Origin: JBPCRW01 sp050996405
GTDB lineage: Bacteria; Acidobacteriota; Blastocatellia; Pyrinomonadales; Pyrinomonadaceae
NCBI GenBank assembly: GCA_050996405.1
Contig: JBPCRW010000287.1
Coordinates: 1 to 30,120 of the forward strand
Direction of reading: 5' to 3'
DNA: 30,120 nucleotides
Position 1 is the first letter of the stretch. The number at the start of each line of letters is the position of its first letter. Below are positions 8,014 to 16,036 of the stretch, in pieces. Made by a program: the position numbers and the translations under genes. Under the pieces are notes generated by a model. The model searched no databases and had not been told where the DNA came from. It saw only the letters and a list, made by a program, of their open reading frames with translations.

Positions 8014-8315
8014 TTCAATTCCCCCTTGCTGACTTATATCAATTATCGTGCCATAAATTGGATTCGTTGTGAAGCGCGTTTTGGATTCGGAGAAAGCCTG
8101 TTTGCAATAATCGCGCGGGCAAATTATCCGTCCCGATTTTCATCTTAGTTAAGTTTCAACCGAAAGCGTGCATAGTTGCGTCAATTGCTACACGCCGCCG
8201 CAAATTGTATGTTTTTGTTACGTTTGCGCTCTTTTATTTGAATTTGAAGTTGTCAATGTTAATATCAAAATTTCAGGATATATCAAACGAATTTCAAGCG
8301 CGGAGAAGTTTTATA
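8014..8315. other. 302-bp divergent intergenic region
   Basis: The gap lies between the sigma-factor gene (minus) and the unknown membrane-anchored protein (plus). It holds the Shine-Dalgarno sequences of both genes and one fair sigma-70-like promoter candidate for the plus gene (8238-8265). A GATAAT on the minus strand near 8048 could serve the sigma gene but lacks a good -35. No repeat array, RNA gene or convincing extra ORF is seen. Confidence 0.5.
8238..8265 (+). promoter_or_regulatory. Candidate sigma-70-type promoter
   Basis: TTGAAT (8238-8243), a 16-bp spacer, then TAATAT (8260-8265), 50 nt before the chosen start codon at 8316. The match is moderate and the region is AT-rich, so this is a candidate only. 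Confidence 0.35.
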
Positions 8316-9080
8316 ATGCGTCGAGCCAGGTTTTTAAAATTTTTTGTTGTTTTTGTTATTTTTCTTTTTTCAACGGTAATTTTTGCTCAACCGGCAAATT
8401 CGCCACAGCCGAAAAATCCGGCGGATTCCGACGAATCGACTCCGCCTATTTTGAAACATTTGCCGGACTGGGAAAATGTTCAAAACCGCGCCGCTTATAT
8501 TTCAAATTCCGACGATTTGCAAAAAGTTCTCGGCAATCGTCCGGTGTTTAATTTCGTGAATTTTGTCGGCGGAACTGAAGCGGCAACAGCCGATTACGAT
8601 GCCGGAAAACTTTTAATTGTCGAATACGGCACGCCGCAGTTTTCGATTGACGCGGATAATCGAATCAGCCAATTTTTGGCGGGAAATCAACAAAATCCAC
8701 CGGTCGTCTTTCGCCGCGTCGGTAATTACGAAGTTTTTGTCTTTGACGGAAACGACGAAACGGCGGCAAACGCGCTGATTGACCAGGTGAAATACGAAAA
8801 AAATGTACAGTGGCTTGGGCAAGACCCGTTTTTACTTCAGCGAGCCGAACGCGCTTATCTGGAAAAAACTTCAAATGTTTTCGTTTCGACAATTATTTCA
8901 ATCGTTTTGGGTTTGACTTTGGCGGCATTTCTGGGCATTGCGGCGGGTTTGATTGTCTTTTACGCGCGAAAACAAAAACGCGCTTCGATGACGGCATTTA
9001 CCGACGCGGGCGGAATGACGCGGCTCAATCTGGACGATTTAACGCCCGACGTTCTGCCCGACAGACTGCTCAAAGGTTAA
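8316..9080 (+). CDS. Secreted protein of unknown function with C-terminal membrane anchor
   Basis: A 254-residue protein I cannot assign to a family. Residues 1-25 form a signal peptide ending IFAQ. A Pro/Asn/Ser-rich stretch follows, then a globular domain of about 140 residues containing RAAYISNSDDL, VNFVGGTEAATADYDAGKL and FDGNDETAANALIDQVKYEK. At about 188-215 there is one strong transmembrane helix (ISIVLGLTLAAFLGIAAGLI) followed by basic residues, so the domain should face the periplasm or outside with a short cytoplasmic tail. The start at 8316 is preferred over a longer frame from 8205 because of the GGAGAAG 8 nt before it and the clean signal peptide. It is divergent from an ECF sigma factor, which makes a regulatory link possible. 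It ends before a strong terminator. Confidence 0.75.
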   Translation: MRRARFLKFFVVFVIFLFSTVIFAQPANSPQPKNPADSDESTPPILKHLPDWENVQNRAAYISNSDDLQKVLGNRPVFNFVNFVGGTEAATADYDAGKLLIVEYGTPQFSIDADNRISQFLAGNQQNPPVVFRRVGNYEVFVFDGNDETAANALIDQVKYEKNVQWLGQDPFLLQRAERAYLEKTSNVFVSTIISIVLGLTLAAFLGIAAGLIVFYARKQKRASMTAFTDAGGMTRLNLDDLTPDVLPDRLLKG

Positions 9081-9110
9081 GCGTCAGAGTATAAGATTGA
9101 GGAAAATTGG

Positions 9111-9143
9111 AAGGAGAAAAGCGTTTGATTTTCTCTTTTTTGT
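9111..9143 (+). terminator. Intrinsic terminator
   Basis: AAGGAGAAAA (9111-9120) pairs with TTTTCTCTTT (9129-9138), 10 bp with one G-T pair and an 8-nt loop. A T-rich tail follows on the plus strand. It ends the secreted-protein gene 30 nt after its stop and sits against the stop of the convergent aminotransferase gene. Confidence 0.7.
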
Positions 9144-9144
9144 T

Positions 9145-10269
9145 TTACAGCAGATTTTCAACTAATCTTTCAATATCTTCGCGGTTATTAAAAAAATGCG
9201 GCGCGATACGGAGACGGTCGCCACGCGGCGAAACGACGATATTTTCGCGCTCTAAATGTTTCGCAATTTCGTTTGAAGATAAATTTCCGAGATGCTTGAC
9301 GCAGACGATTTGCGATTTTTCGTCCTTCGCTCTCGAACTAACGATGTCGTAATTTTTCCCCGCCAGCAGCTCGCACAAATAATCGCTCAACTCCGCCAGA
9401 TAATTTTCGATATTTTTCAAGCCCGTGTCGCGCAAAAGTTTGAGGCTTTGCTCAAGCCCGTAAAAAAGCGAAGAAGTTCCCGTTCCCGATTCCCAGGCGA
9501 GCGCGTTCGGTTTAAATTCCTGCTCGGAATCTTCAAAATCCCAAGACTGTTCGACGCTAATCCAGCCGACCAAAGTCGGTTGAATCCGTTCGCGCGCGCG
9601 GTCGGAAAGATATAAAATGCCGCAGCCTTCGGGCGCGCAGAGCCATTTGTGACCCGCGCCTGCCGCGACATCGACAAACTGCGACGGCAAATCAAACGGC
9701 ATCGCGCCGAATGCTTGAATAACATCAACCGCAAACAGCGCGTCCGCTTTCCGCGCGGCTCGTCCGATGCGTTCCAAATCCGCGCGAAAGCCTGAAGCGA
9801 ACTGCACCGCGCTGATTGAAACGAGTCGCGTATTCGCGTCAATCAATCTAATGAATTCACCTAAATCGATTCGCCCGTCGCGCTCTGGACAAAGCCTTAA
9901 TTCAACGCCGTAAGCGTCGCGGATTCTGCGCCAGGCGTAAAAGTTGGCGGGAAATTCGCGCTCGAACGTCACGATATTTTCGCCCTCGCTCCATTCTAAA
10001 CCGTTGGCGACGGTCGCAAAACCGTCCGAAGTATTTCGCATAAACGCGATTTGCTCGCTTCGCACGTTGAGCATTTCCGCAAGAAGTTCGCGCGCCCGGG
10101 TTTTCGTGTCTATCCAATCAAAATAATTTAAACTTCCGTTTTCGGAAACGTCTTTTAATTGCGAAACGACGGCTTCAATCGAAACCGTCGGCAGAGGTGC
10201 GACCGCCGCGCTGTTCAAATAGCAGTATTTTTCGGCGGCGGGAAAGAGAGCGCGAATAGTTTCGTTCAC
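9145..10269 (-). CDS. Class-V aminotransferase-fold PLP enzyme
   Basis: A 374-residue fold-type I PLP enzyme of the aminotransferase class V/cysteine desulfurase-like superfamily. The PLP-binding lysine is K208 in AGAGHKWLCAPEG. The cofactor-ring aspartate is D182 in FAVDVIQAFG, and FMRNTSDGFATVANGL (about 77-92) is the phosphate-binding loop region. Many such bacterial proteins are annotated as selenocysteine lyase/isopenicillin N epimerase-like. I see no mobile active-site cysteine loop like that of IscS/SufS, and no Fe-S assembly genes nearby, so desulfurase activity is doubtful. The start is GTG at 10269, with GAGGAG 9 nt upstream. It is divergent from lepB and convergent with the secreted-protein gene. 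Confidence 0.87.
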   Translation of the reverse strand: MNETIRALFPAAEKYCYLNSAAVAPLPTVSIEAVVSQLKDVSENGSLNYFDWIDTKTRARELLAEMLNVRSEQIAFMRNTSDGFATVANGLEWSEGENIVTFEREFPANFYAWRRIRDAYGVELRLCPERDGRIDLGEFIRLIDANTRLVSISAVQFASGFRADLERIGRAARKADALFAVDVIQAFGAMPFDLPSQFVDVAAGAGHKWLCAPEGCGILYLSDRARERIQPTLVGWISVEQSWDFEDSEQEFKPNALAWESGTGTSSLFYGLEQSLKLLRDTGLKNIENYLAELSDYLCELLAGKNYDIVSSRAKDEKSQIVCVKHLGNLSSNEIAKHLERENIVVSPRGDRLRIAPHFFNNREDIERLVENLL

Positions 10270-10291
10270 AAAATTAAACTCCTCAAAGTTT

Positions 10292-10319
10292 TTGACAAAT
10301 CATCAGAATAGCAGATAAT
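10292..10319 (+). promoter_or_regulatory. Sigma-70 promoter of lepB-carA
   Basis: A consensus TTGACA at 10292-10297, a 16-bp spacer and GATAAT at 10314-10319. This is the best promoter match in the window. Transcription would start near 10326, leaving a leader of about 65 nt before the lepB ATG at 10390. The -35 box lies just upstream of the divergent aminotransferase gene. Confidence 0.7.
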
Positions 10320-10389
10320 TTTGAAATGGTTCGGCGACGCGGGAATCTGCATCCGAAAGCCTCATTTAAAACATCTGAACAAAATAATT

Positions 10390-11100
10390 ATGTTCGATTT
10401 TGCAAGAAAAAAACAACCTGCCTTTGGAATTGTCGCAGCGGACGACGACCGCGACATCGAAATTCAAAAAATCAAACGAGAATCGCAAAACGGTTTGTGG
10501 TCGGAAGGCGCGAAACTCGCGCGCGACATTATTTTCGTTCTCGCCGTTTTTATTTTGCTGTGTGTTTTCGTCGCGCAGCCGGTGGTTGTCGAAGGCACTT
10601 CGATGCTGCCGAATCTGCACGACGGCGAGCGTTTGATTGTCGATAAACTGGTTTATTACAACTGGAAAAATTTCAGTTGGGCGCACATCGAACGCGGCGA
10701 CATCGTGGTTTTCTGGTATCCGAACGACCCCGACAAAAGTTATGTTAAACGCATTATAGGCTTGCCGGGCGATACGGTCGAGATGCGAAACGGCGTGGTT
10801 TATATCAACGGCGCGGAGATGCGCGAAAATTATCTAGACACCGAACACAATCAAAACAAGGAAAATTTCAAACCGCGCAAAGTCTCCGAGCATTATTATT
10901 TCGTGATGGGCGACAACCGCGATAATTCTTCCGACTCGCGTTTCTGGGGTTTAGTGCCGGAAAAATATATCTACGGCAAAGTTTTTTTCCGCTACTGGTC
11001 GCCTGCGAGATTCGGCTTTATTTCAAAGGGAAATTATGATTTAAACGAAGAAAAACCGAAGGATGTTCAGGAAACGCAGACGGATTTTGACGAGCGATGA
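10390..11100 (+). CDS. lepB: Signal peptidase I
   Basis: A 236-residue membrane-bound serine-lysine protease that removes signal peptides from exported proteins. A short cytoplasmic N-terminus precedes one transmembrane helix (about residues 45-63). The catalytic serine is S71 in VEGTSMLPNL and the general-base lysine is K120 in SYVKRIIGLPGD. The conserved box E motif MGDNRDNSSDSRFWG follows near residue 178, then the family's closing FRYWSP. The frame is open upstream to a TTG at 10321, but that lies at or before the predicted transcription start, so I prefer the ATG at 10390, although it has no clear Shine-Dalgarno. The stop overlaps the carA start (ATGA at 11097-11100), implying translational coupling. 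Confidence 0.95.
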   Translation: MFDFARKKQPAFGIVAADDDRDIEIQKIKRESQNGLWSEGAKLARDIIFVLAVFILLCVFVAQPVVVEGTSMLPNLHDGERLIVDKLVYYNWKNFSWAHIERGDIVVFWYPNDPDKSYVKRIIGLPGDTVEMRNGVVYINGAEMRENYLDTEHNQNKENFKPRKVSEHYYFVMGDNRDNSSDSRFWGLVPEKYIYGKVFFRYWSPARFGFISKGNYDLNEEKPKDVQETQTDFDER

Positions 11101-12215
11101 ATTTATCAAAACAGGCAATTTTAATTTTGGAAGACGGGCGGAGTTGGCGCGGTCGCTCATTCGGCGCGGACGGCGAAAGCGCAGGCGAAATGGTTTTCAA
11201 TACTTCGATGACCGGCTATCAGGAAATTTTGACCGACCCTAGCTACGCCGGACAAATCGTCTGTCTGACTTATCCGCTAATCGGAAATTACGGCGTGAAT
11301 GCGGAAGACGAAGAATCGCGCCGCCCTTGGGTTGAAGGTTTGGTCGTCCGCGAAGCGAGCCGCATCGCTTCAAACTGGCGTTCGCGGGAAACTCTGGATT
11401 CGTATCTGAAACGTTACAAAATCGTCGGCATCGAACATCTCGACACGCGCGCGCTTGTCCGTCACATCCGCGACAAAGGCGCGATGCGCGCCGTTATTTC
11501 GACAATTGATTTTGACGAAGCCTCGCTGCTTGAAAAAGTTCAAGCCGCGCCCGAAATGAAACATCTTGAACTGGCTTCGACCGTCACCGTTGAAAAATCT
11601 TACAAGTTTCCAGCCGTCGGCGCGGAAAAATTTCACGTCGTCGCTTATGATTTCGGCGTGAAAACCAATTCCCTGCGCGAGTTTGCGAAATACGGATGCC
11701 GTCTGACAATTGTTCCGGCGCAGACTTCAGCTACGGAAGTTTTAGCTTTGAAACCGGACGGGATTTTTCTTTCAAACGGTCCGGGCGACCCGTCGGCGAT
11801 GGAAAAAGTCGTTGCCGAAATCAAAAAACTGACCGAAGAAAACGTTCCGATGTTCGGTATTTGTCTCGGTCATCAGATTCTTGGACAGGTCTTCGGCGGC
11901 GGAACTTATAAATTATTATTCGGGCATCGCGGCGGCAATCAGCCGATAAAAGATTTGGCGACCGGCAAGATAGAAATTACTTCGCACAATCACGGTTTTG
12001 CCGTTGATGCAAAAAGTTTGCCGCCCGAAGTCGAAGTTACGCACATCAATTTAAACGACGAAACCGTCGCCGGCTTAAAACATAAAACTCTACCGGTTTT
12101 CTCCGTTCAGTATCACCCGGAAGCTGCGCCCGGTCCGCACGACGCGGAACATCATTTCAGACGTTTTGTAAAATTGATGGAAGAAAACAAAACAAAATCA
12201 AACGCGAACGGCTAA
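11097..12215 (+). CDS. carA: Carbamoyl-phosphate synthase, small (glutaminase) subunit
   Basis: A 372-residue glutamine amidotransferase subunit that hydrolyses glutamine and passes ammonia to CarB for carbamoyl phosphate, the precursor of pyrimidines and arginine. The N-terminal CPSase domain shows MVFNTSMTGYQEILTDPSYAGQ. The C-terminal class I amidotransferase domain carries the triad C256 (FGICLGHQ), H340 and E342 (QYHPEAAPG). LSNGPGDP at about 229-236 is the oxyanion-side motif. Length is normal for CarA. It overlaps lepB by 4 nt. carB is not adjacent, because the next gene is convergent 16 nt away, so the two subunits must be encoded apart in this genome. Confidence 0.96.
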   Translation: MNLSKQAILILEDGRSWRGRSFGADGESAGEMVFNTSMTGYQEILTDPSYAGQIVCLTYPLIGNYGVNAEDEESRRPWVEGLVVREASRIASNWRSRETLDSYLKRYKIVGIEHLDTRALVRHIRDKGAMRAVISTIDFDEASLLEKVQAAPEMKHLELASTVTVEKSYKFPAVGAEKFHVVAYDFGVKTNSLREFAKYGCRLTIVPAQTSATEVLALKPDGIFLSNGPGDPSAMEKVVAEIKKLTEENVPMFGICLGHQILGQVFGGGTYKLLFGHRGGNQPIKDLATGKIEITSHNHGFAVDAKSLPPEVEVTHINLNDETVAGLKHKTLPVFSVQYHPEAAPGPHDAEHHFRRFVKLMEENKTKSNANG

Positions 12216-12231
12216 AGTAAATAGACAATTT

Positions 12232-13464
12232 TTATTTTTCCGAATCAGGTTTTTTTTCTTCGACCACGCCTTCGTTAACATGTTCTTCTTTGGGCGCGAG
12301 AATGTTGGCGACGACACCGCGACTGCCGCTATGTTCGAGAATGTGACGATACAGCACGGTTATCAGCGCGATAATCGGAACGGATAAGAAAACTCCGGGA
12401 ATTCCCGCTACTTCTTCACCCGCCAGAACCGACAGAATAATCGCCAGCGGATGCAGATGAATTCCGCCGCGAACAATGCGCGGATAAATGATGTAGTCCT
12501 GCAAAACCCGCAGAACGCCTAAAAAAATGGCGACATAAGCGGCGGTCGTTCCCGAATTTGAAACACCCGCGACCGTCACCGCTGTAATGGCGACGGTCAG
12601 CGGTCCGATAAGCGGAATAAATTCAAACGCCGCCGCCAGAATACCGAGCAGCAGAGCGTAATTTAAGCCGAGAATATAAAACGCGATGGTGCAGATAGAA
12701 CCGATTAAAACGCAGGAAATAAGCTGCGCGCGAACATAAGCCGCCAGAGTTTTATTGACATCGTGAATGATTGATTCAACCCGCGCGCGCCAGTCGCCGT
12801 GCGGAAAAACCCGCAGCAGCGACAACCGGAAAAGATTCGCGTCCTTTAAAAAGAAAAATGACAGAATCGGAATCAGAACCAGCCACGGCAGATACGAAAC
12901 CACGCTGATGGCGACGGCTCCAACGGTTGAAGTCAGTTCGCCGCCGTAATAGGAAACCGTATCGCTGATTTTCTTGTTAATTTCTTGCTGGTATTGTTCG
13001 GGGATTTTATACCTGTTGTAGCGCGAGCCAATTCCATTAAAACCATTTTGCAGCGAAGCTACATATCTGGGCAGTTCCGTCGTCAGAAGTCTCGCCTGCT
13101 CGGAAACCTGCGGCGCGAGTAGTGCTATGGCGACTCCGATGATTGAAAAAATAACCAGATACGCCGCTGCGATTGCCAGCGTTCGCGGCATATATTTACT
13201 GCGATTTCCCTGCTCAAACGGTCGGCTGATTATTTGCACCAGCGGTTCGATGAGATACGCGAAAAAGACTGCCAGAACTATCAAAAAGAAAAGATGCGTC
13301 AACTCGGAAACAATTCCGAGAAAAAAATTCCACACCGCTAAAATCAACAGCGTAATGATGACCGTGCGAATTATCGAACGCGCGGACGGCGACGACGGGT
13401 CAATAAAAACGCGCCGCGACAACGAGCGACCGGGAATATTTCTGTTTTCAGTTTTTTCCGCCAT
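12232..13464 (-). CDS. AI-2E family (PerM/DUF20-type) transporter
   Basis: A 410-residue polytopic membrane protein. It has the eight-helix layout of the AI-2E/PerM family: two N-terminal helices (about residues 32-75), a third near 92-115, a polar amphipathic region (about 120-185), then the C-terminal bundle. That bundle contains FEFIPLIGPLTVAI and, later, the conserved LQDYIIYPRIVRGGIHLHPLAIILSVL segment, a hallmark of the family. Members have been linked to AI-2 export, Na+/H+ antiport or generic solute efflux, so the substrate is open. The Lys/Glu-rich C-terminal tail (EEHVNEGVVEEKKPDSEK) is extra. It lies 15 nt downstream of the lipoprotein gene on the same strand, probably in one transcript with it and the GT-C protein. 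Confidence 0.88.
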   Translation of the reverse strand: MAEKTENRNIPGRSLSRRVFIDPSSPSARSIIRTVIITLLILAVWNFFLGIVSELTHLFFLIVLAVFFAYLIEPLVQIISRPFEQGNRSKYMPRTLAIAAAYLVIFSIIGVAIALLAPQVSEQARLLTTELPRYVASLQNGFNGIGSRYNRYKIPEQYQQEINKKISDTVSYYGGELTSTVGAVAISVVSYLPWLVLIPILSFFFLKDANLFRLSLLRVFPHGDWRARVESIIHDVNKTLAAYVRAQLISCVLIGSICTIAFYILGLNYALLLGILAAAFEFIPLIGPLTVAITAVTVAGVSNSGTTAAYVAIFLGVLRVLQDYIIYPRIVRGGIHLHPLAIILSVLAGEEVAGIPGVFLSVPIIALITVLYRHILEHSGSRGVVANILAPKEEHVNEGVVEEKKPDSEK

Positions 13465-13479
13465 TATTTTACTCCTAAA

Positions 13480-13953
13480 TTATTTCGTGCTGCCTGAATT
13501 TTGATTGCCGTTGCCGACTTTCGGCGAATGGTCTTCAATAGTAAAACGCTTTTTCAAAGCCTCCAGATTTTCCGGCATAAACTTGTAATTTGAACCCGCA
13601 ATCGCCGTTTTTCCGTCATTCGTTAAAACCCATTGATTCGTGTACGGCGGAGAATTACCTTTCAAAAACTTTTTATCGTCGCCGGTCAAACTCGCGCCGT
13701 CCGGTCGGCGAAACACATAAACAAAATCGAAATTTCCTGTTTGGACGGAAGCTAGACTTTCAGGAAAATCATCGGTTTTCTTTTCCGCGGCGGCGGGAGT
13801 CGGCGAAGCGTTATTGACCGCGTTTTCTTCGACGCGCGAGCAGCCGAAACCGCTCGACACCAGAAAAATCGCCAAAGATAAAATTATTATTTTCGCCGCG
13901 TTTTTACTTTTTAAAAATCTCGCGCGGATTTTATTGCTCGTTCGTTTCTTCAT
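13480..13953 (-). CDS. Small putative lipoprotein of unknown function
   Basis: A 157-residue protein with a basic N-terminus, one hydrophobic stretch (about 20-37) and a cysteine at 38 (SSGFGC). The cleavage context is not a textbook lipobox because position -3 is Gly, so lipidation is probable but unproven. A Pro/Ala/Glu-rich linker leads to a C-terminal domain of about 90 residues with FDFVYVFRRPDGASLTGDDK, TNQWVLTNDGKTAIAGS and FMPENLEALKKRFTIED. I do not recognise the family. The frame runs further upstream to 14022, but that part is out-of-frame reading of the low-complexity tail of the preceding gene. The ATG at 13953 fits the signal peptide and overlaps that gene by 23 nt. Confidence 0.65.
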   Translation of the reverse strand: MKKRTSNKIRARFLKSKNAAKIIILSLAIFLVSSGFGCSRVEENAVNNASPTPAAAEKKTDDFPESLASVQTGNFDFVYVFRRPDGASLTGDDKKFLKGNSPPYTNQWVLTNDGKTAIAGSNYKFMPENLEALKKRFTIEDHSPKVGNGNQNSGSTK

Positions 13954-15799
13954 TATCGTCATTCTGGTTCGCATTTTTGTCGTTCGCGTTCGCATTTTCG
14001 TCGTTCGCGTTAGAATTGTCATTAGCCTGCGCCGCGTCAGACGAATTATCGCCGCCGTTATCTTTCGACTCGGCGGGCGGTTCGCCTTTTTGGTCGCGGA
14101 TTTTTAAAATAATCGCTTCGTCGTCTTCGTAAGCCGTTTCGCACCAGCCGCTTTCCAGCAGTTTGGCAATCATATCCTGATTTTCTTTCGCGTCGGAAAA
14201 AATATATCTCGAACCGAATTTATCGCGGATTTCCGGCGCGGCATCATCAACTTTGCCGCCCGTGATTTCGCTGATGCGCTGCGAGAGTTCGGGATTTTTG
14301 GAATATAAATAATTCGGGTCGAGTCCATAGACGTAATTATGTTTCTGGTCGTAGAAAAACATTTTCGGAAAATCGTCCCAGTTGCAGTTAAAAATCCGCT
14401 CGCCTTCCGGCACGTTTTGCAGAAACCAATTCATCGCGCGTTGATATTTCGTGTTCGGCTCATTGTTGTGAATGGATTCGGTCAAGCCTTCCTGTTTGAT
14501 GTCGAAAAACCACCATTGAAAATTCACGCCGCGAAAGTTGTAAATCATCAGAATAAAAAGCAGCGCGCCCAACACTCCGGCGGTAATTTTTTTCGCCAGT
14601 TGAAATTTTTCCTGCCTTTCCGATTTTTTCTTGTCGAGATACGGTTCGATTTCACGCCGGAAATCTTCGGGCAGTAAAATGTTCGGAACGCGAAACGCCT
14701 GCCAGCTAAACGCCGCAAAAAGAATCGCAAACGGCGGAAAATATTCGGCAAAACGTTTTGAGCGAAACTGCGCCGCCAGCAAAATTGTCACAAACGCCAA
14801 AAAGAAAGTCGCTTTTTCCGGCAGTTTCCCGTTTTTCGGCGCGAATAAAACGTAGCCGATAACCATCGCCGCCAGCGCAATCGGCAAATGCGTCAAAAGT
14901 TCCTGACCCGAATACGGATACCACTCGCCGCCGACCGGCACGACGAAATCGCCGCCGACTTTGATTTTCTCGACAAAATGCTCGTAAAAAAGTTTGAGAT
15001 TGTTGGGAAAATACGGGTTGATAATGTTTCCGGCAATCATTCCGCCGAGCGTGTAAGCGATGGGCTGCCATTCGAGTTTCCGCTCGTTCCAGCCAATAAT
15101 CACAGCCCAAATTATCGCCGCGATAAGCAGCAGCGGAAAAAGGCTGTAAGTCCAGACAAACAAAAACATCAGCGGCGCGAGCCAGACATATTTGCATTCA
15201 AACAAAAGATAAACTCCGACAATGGTGAAAATTATTGTCAAAGGCGGAGCTCTCGCCACATTCATCCGATAAAAAAACGGATTGACGCACGTCAAAAGCG
15301 CGACAAGCCACAGCAATAAATAATCAATCCGGTAGCGAAACATCAGCCAATAAACCGAAAAAATCGCCAGACTGCCATAGATGACCGCCGCGACTTTTGC
15401 AGCCATCACGGGTTCAAAAAACCACAAAAAAGGAATCTGCAAAAGGTGAAAAAGAAAATGATGGTCGGCGTAATCCTGCGCGTTCAAAACCGTCAGCGGC
15501 AGCCACGTAAATTCCGGCAGCCATTTTCCGTGTTTGAAATTTTCCCAGAGCAGGCTGCTCCAGCGAATATGATAATATCCGTCCCAATCGCCGCAGCAAA
15601 TTGCGTCGGTCGAACGCTGCAAAATCGTCATTAAAAGAAACGCCGCGCACAGTCCGAAAATCAAATAAATCCAGCGCGCGGCTTCGTCCGTGCCGAGCCA
15701 TTCCTTCCAGGTCAACTTTGTTTTTTCGGTCGTTTGATTCGTTTCAACCGGCGTTTCAACAGGCAAAACTTCCCGCTTTTCGTCTATAATTTCGTCCAT
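13931..15799 (-). CDS. GT-C fold, STT3-like polytopic membrane protein
   Basis: A 622-residue protein with a charged N-terminus, about 11-12 transmembrane helices (about residues 42-400) and a C-terminal globular domain. Between the first two helices is GDWDGYYHIRW (about 70-80), resembling the first acidic, metal-binding loop of STT3/AglB oligosaccharyltransferases. DYADHHFLFHLL (about 109-120) resembles the second. In the soluble part, FNCNWDDFPKMFFYD (about residue 470) occupies the place where STT3 enzymes have their WWDYG sequon-binding motif. It is probably a lipid-linked sugar transferase of the GT-C class; true N-glycosylation is speculative. The last 40 residues are an Asn/Asp/Ala-rich tail encoded by a 21-nt repeat. 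Homologues called only 'membrane protein' would not be surprising. Confidence 0.7.
   Translation of the reverse strand: MDEIIDEKREVLPVETPVETNQTTEKTKLTWKEWLGTDEAARWIYLIFGLCAAFLLMTILQRSTDAICCGDWDGYYHIRWSSLLWENFKHGKWLPEFTWLPLTVLNAQDYADHHFLFHLLQIPFLWFFEPVMAAKVAAVIYGSLAIFSVYWLMFRYRIDYLLLWLVALLTCVNPFFYRMNVARAPPLTIIFTIVGVYLLFECKYVWLAPLMFLFVWTYSLFPLLLIAAIIWAVIIGWNERKLEWQPIAYTLGGMIAGNIINPYFPNNLKLFYEHFVEKIKVGGDFVVPVGGEWYPYSGQELLTHLPIALAAMVIGYVLFAPKNGKLPEKATFFLAFVTILLAAQFRSKRFAEYFPPFAILFAAFSWQAFRVPNILLPEDFRREIEPYLDKKKSERQEKFQLAKKITAGVLGALLFILMIYNFRGVNFQWWFFDIKQEGLTESIHNNEPNTKYQRAMNWFLQNVPEGERIFNCNWDDFPKMFFYDQKHNYVYGLDPNYLYSKNPELSQRISEITGGKVDDAAPEIRDKFGSRYIFSDAKENQDMIAKLLESGWCETAYEDDEAIILKIRDQKGEPPAESKDNGGDNSSDAAQANDNSNANDENANANDKNANQNDDNEETNEQ
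13968..14009 (-). repeat. 21-nt tandem repeat in the GT-C protein tail
   Basis: Two near-identical 21-nt units differing at one base, plus a degenerate third, encode the NDENANA / NDKNANQ-type repeat at the C-terminus of the GT-C protein. Because 21 is a multiple of 3, copy-number change would keep the frame. The adjoining lipoprotein gene begins just beyond it. Confidence 0.75.
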
Positions 15800-15882
15800 T
15801 TATCAAGCCTTTTATAAAAATAATTCAAGAGATGAATCTTTCGTAAAATATCACGAAATCGTGCCAACTTCTAATCCAGAAG

Positions 15883-15983
15883 AAATAGGACGCGGATAAA
15901 CACTGATGAAGCGGATTGGCGCGGAAGATTTTAATAGAAATCCGCGCAAATCTATAAAACCAGCGTTTATCCGCGTCCTATTT
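15883..15983. repeat. Two-stage inverted repeat (GGACGCGGATAAAC-type)
   Basis: Outer arms 15883-15901 and 15965-15983 are perfect 19-bp inverted complements. An inner pair, GATTGGCGCGGA and TCCGCGCAAATC (about 15914 and 15941), matches at 11 of 12 positions. The whole element can form one long interrupted hairpin. It shares the GGAcaCGGAtaAAC vocabulary with 19712-19778. It sits between the divergent GT-C and alpha/beta-hydrolase genes. Confidence 0.88.
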
Positions 15984-16010
15984 TCTTTCCCTATTTGCTA
16001 ATCGTTAAAC

Positions 16011-16031
16011 CAAAATCTAAAATCGAAAATT
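16011..16031 (+). repeat. Short heptamer array, word AAAATCT/AAAATCG
   Basis: Three consecutive 7-bp words (CAAAATC, TAAAATC, GAAAATT) end 5 nt before the hydrolase ATG at 16037. They are the same word family as the longer array at 16658-16734, in the same orientation, so the hydrolase gene is bracketed by the two. Confidence 0.7.
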
Positions 16032-16036
16032 TGATT

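Noticed and set aside
9145..10269. Calling the class-V PLP enzyme a cysteine desulfurase (iscS/sufS)
   Set aside because: No catalytic cysteine loop is evident and no Fe-S assembly genes are nearby, so only the fold-level call is supported.
10321..10389. TTG-initiated extension of lepB
   Set aside because: It would begin at or before the predicted transcription start of a consensus promoter, and it adds residues not seen at the front of signal peptidases.
13954..14022. Longer N-terminus for the lipoprotein gene
   Set aside because: The extra Thr/Arg/Met-rich residues are an alternate-frame reading of the 21-nt repeat in the GT-C gene, and they would bury the signal peptide.
13814..14107. 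Plus-strand 97-aa frame opposite the GT-C tail
   Set aside because: It is rich in Val/Arg/Ile because it is the antisense of the Asn/Asp repeat; it has no ribosome-binding site or recognisable domain.
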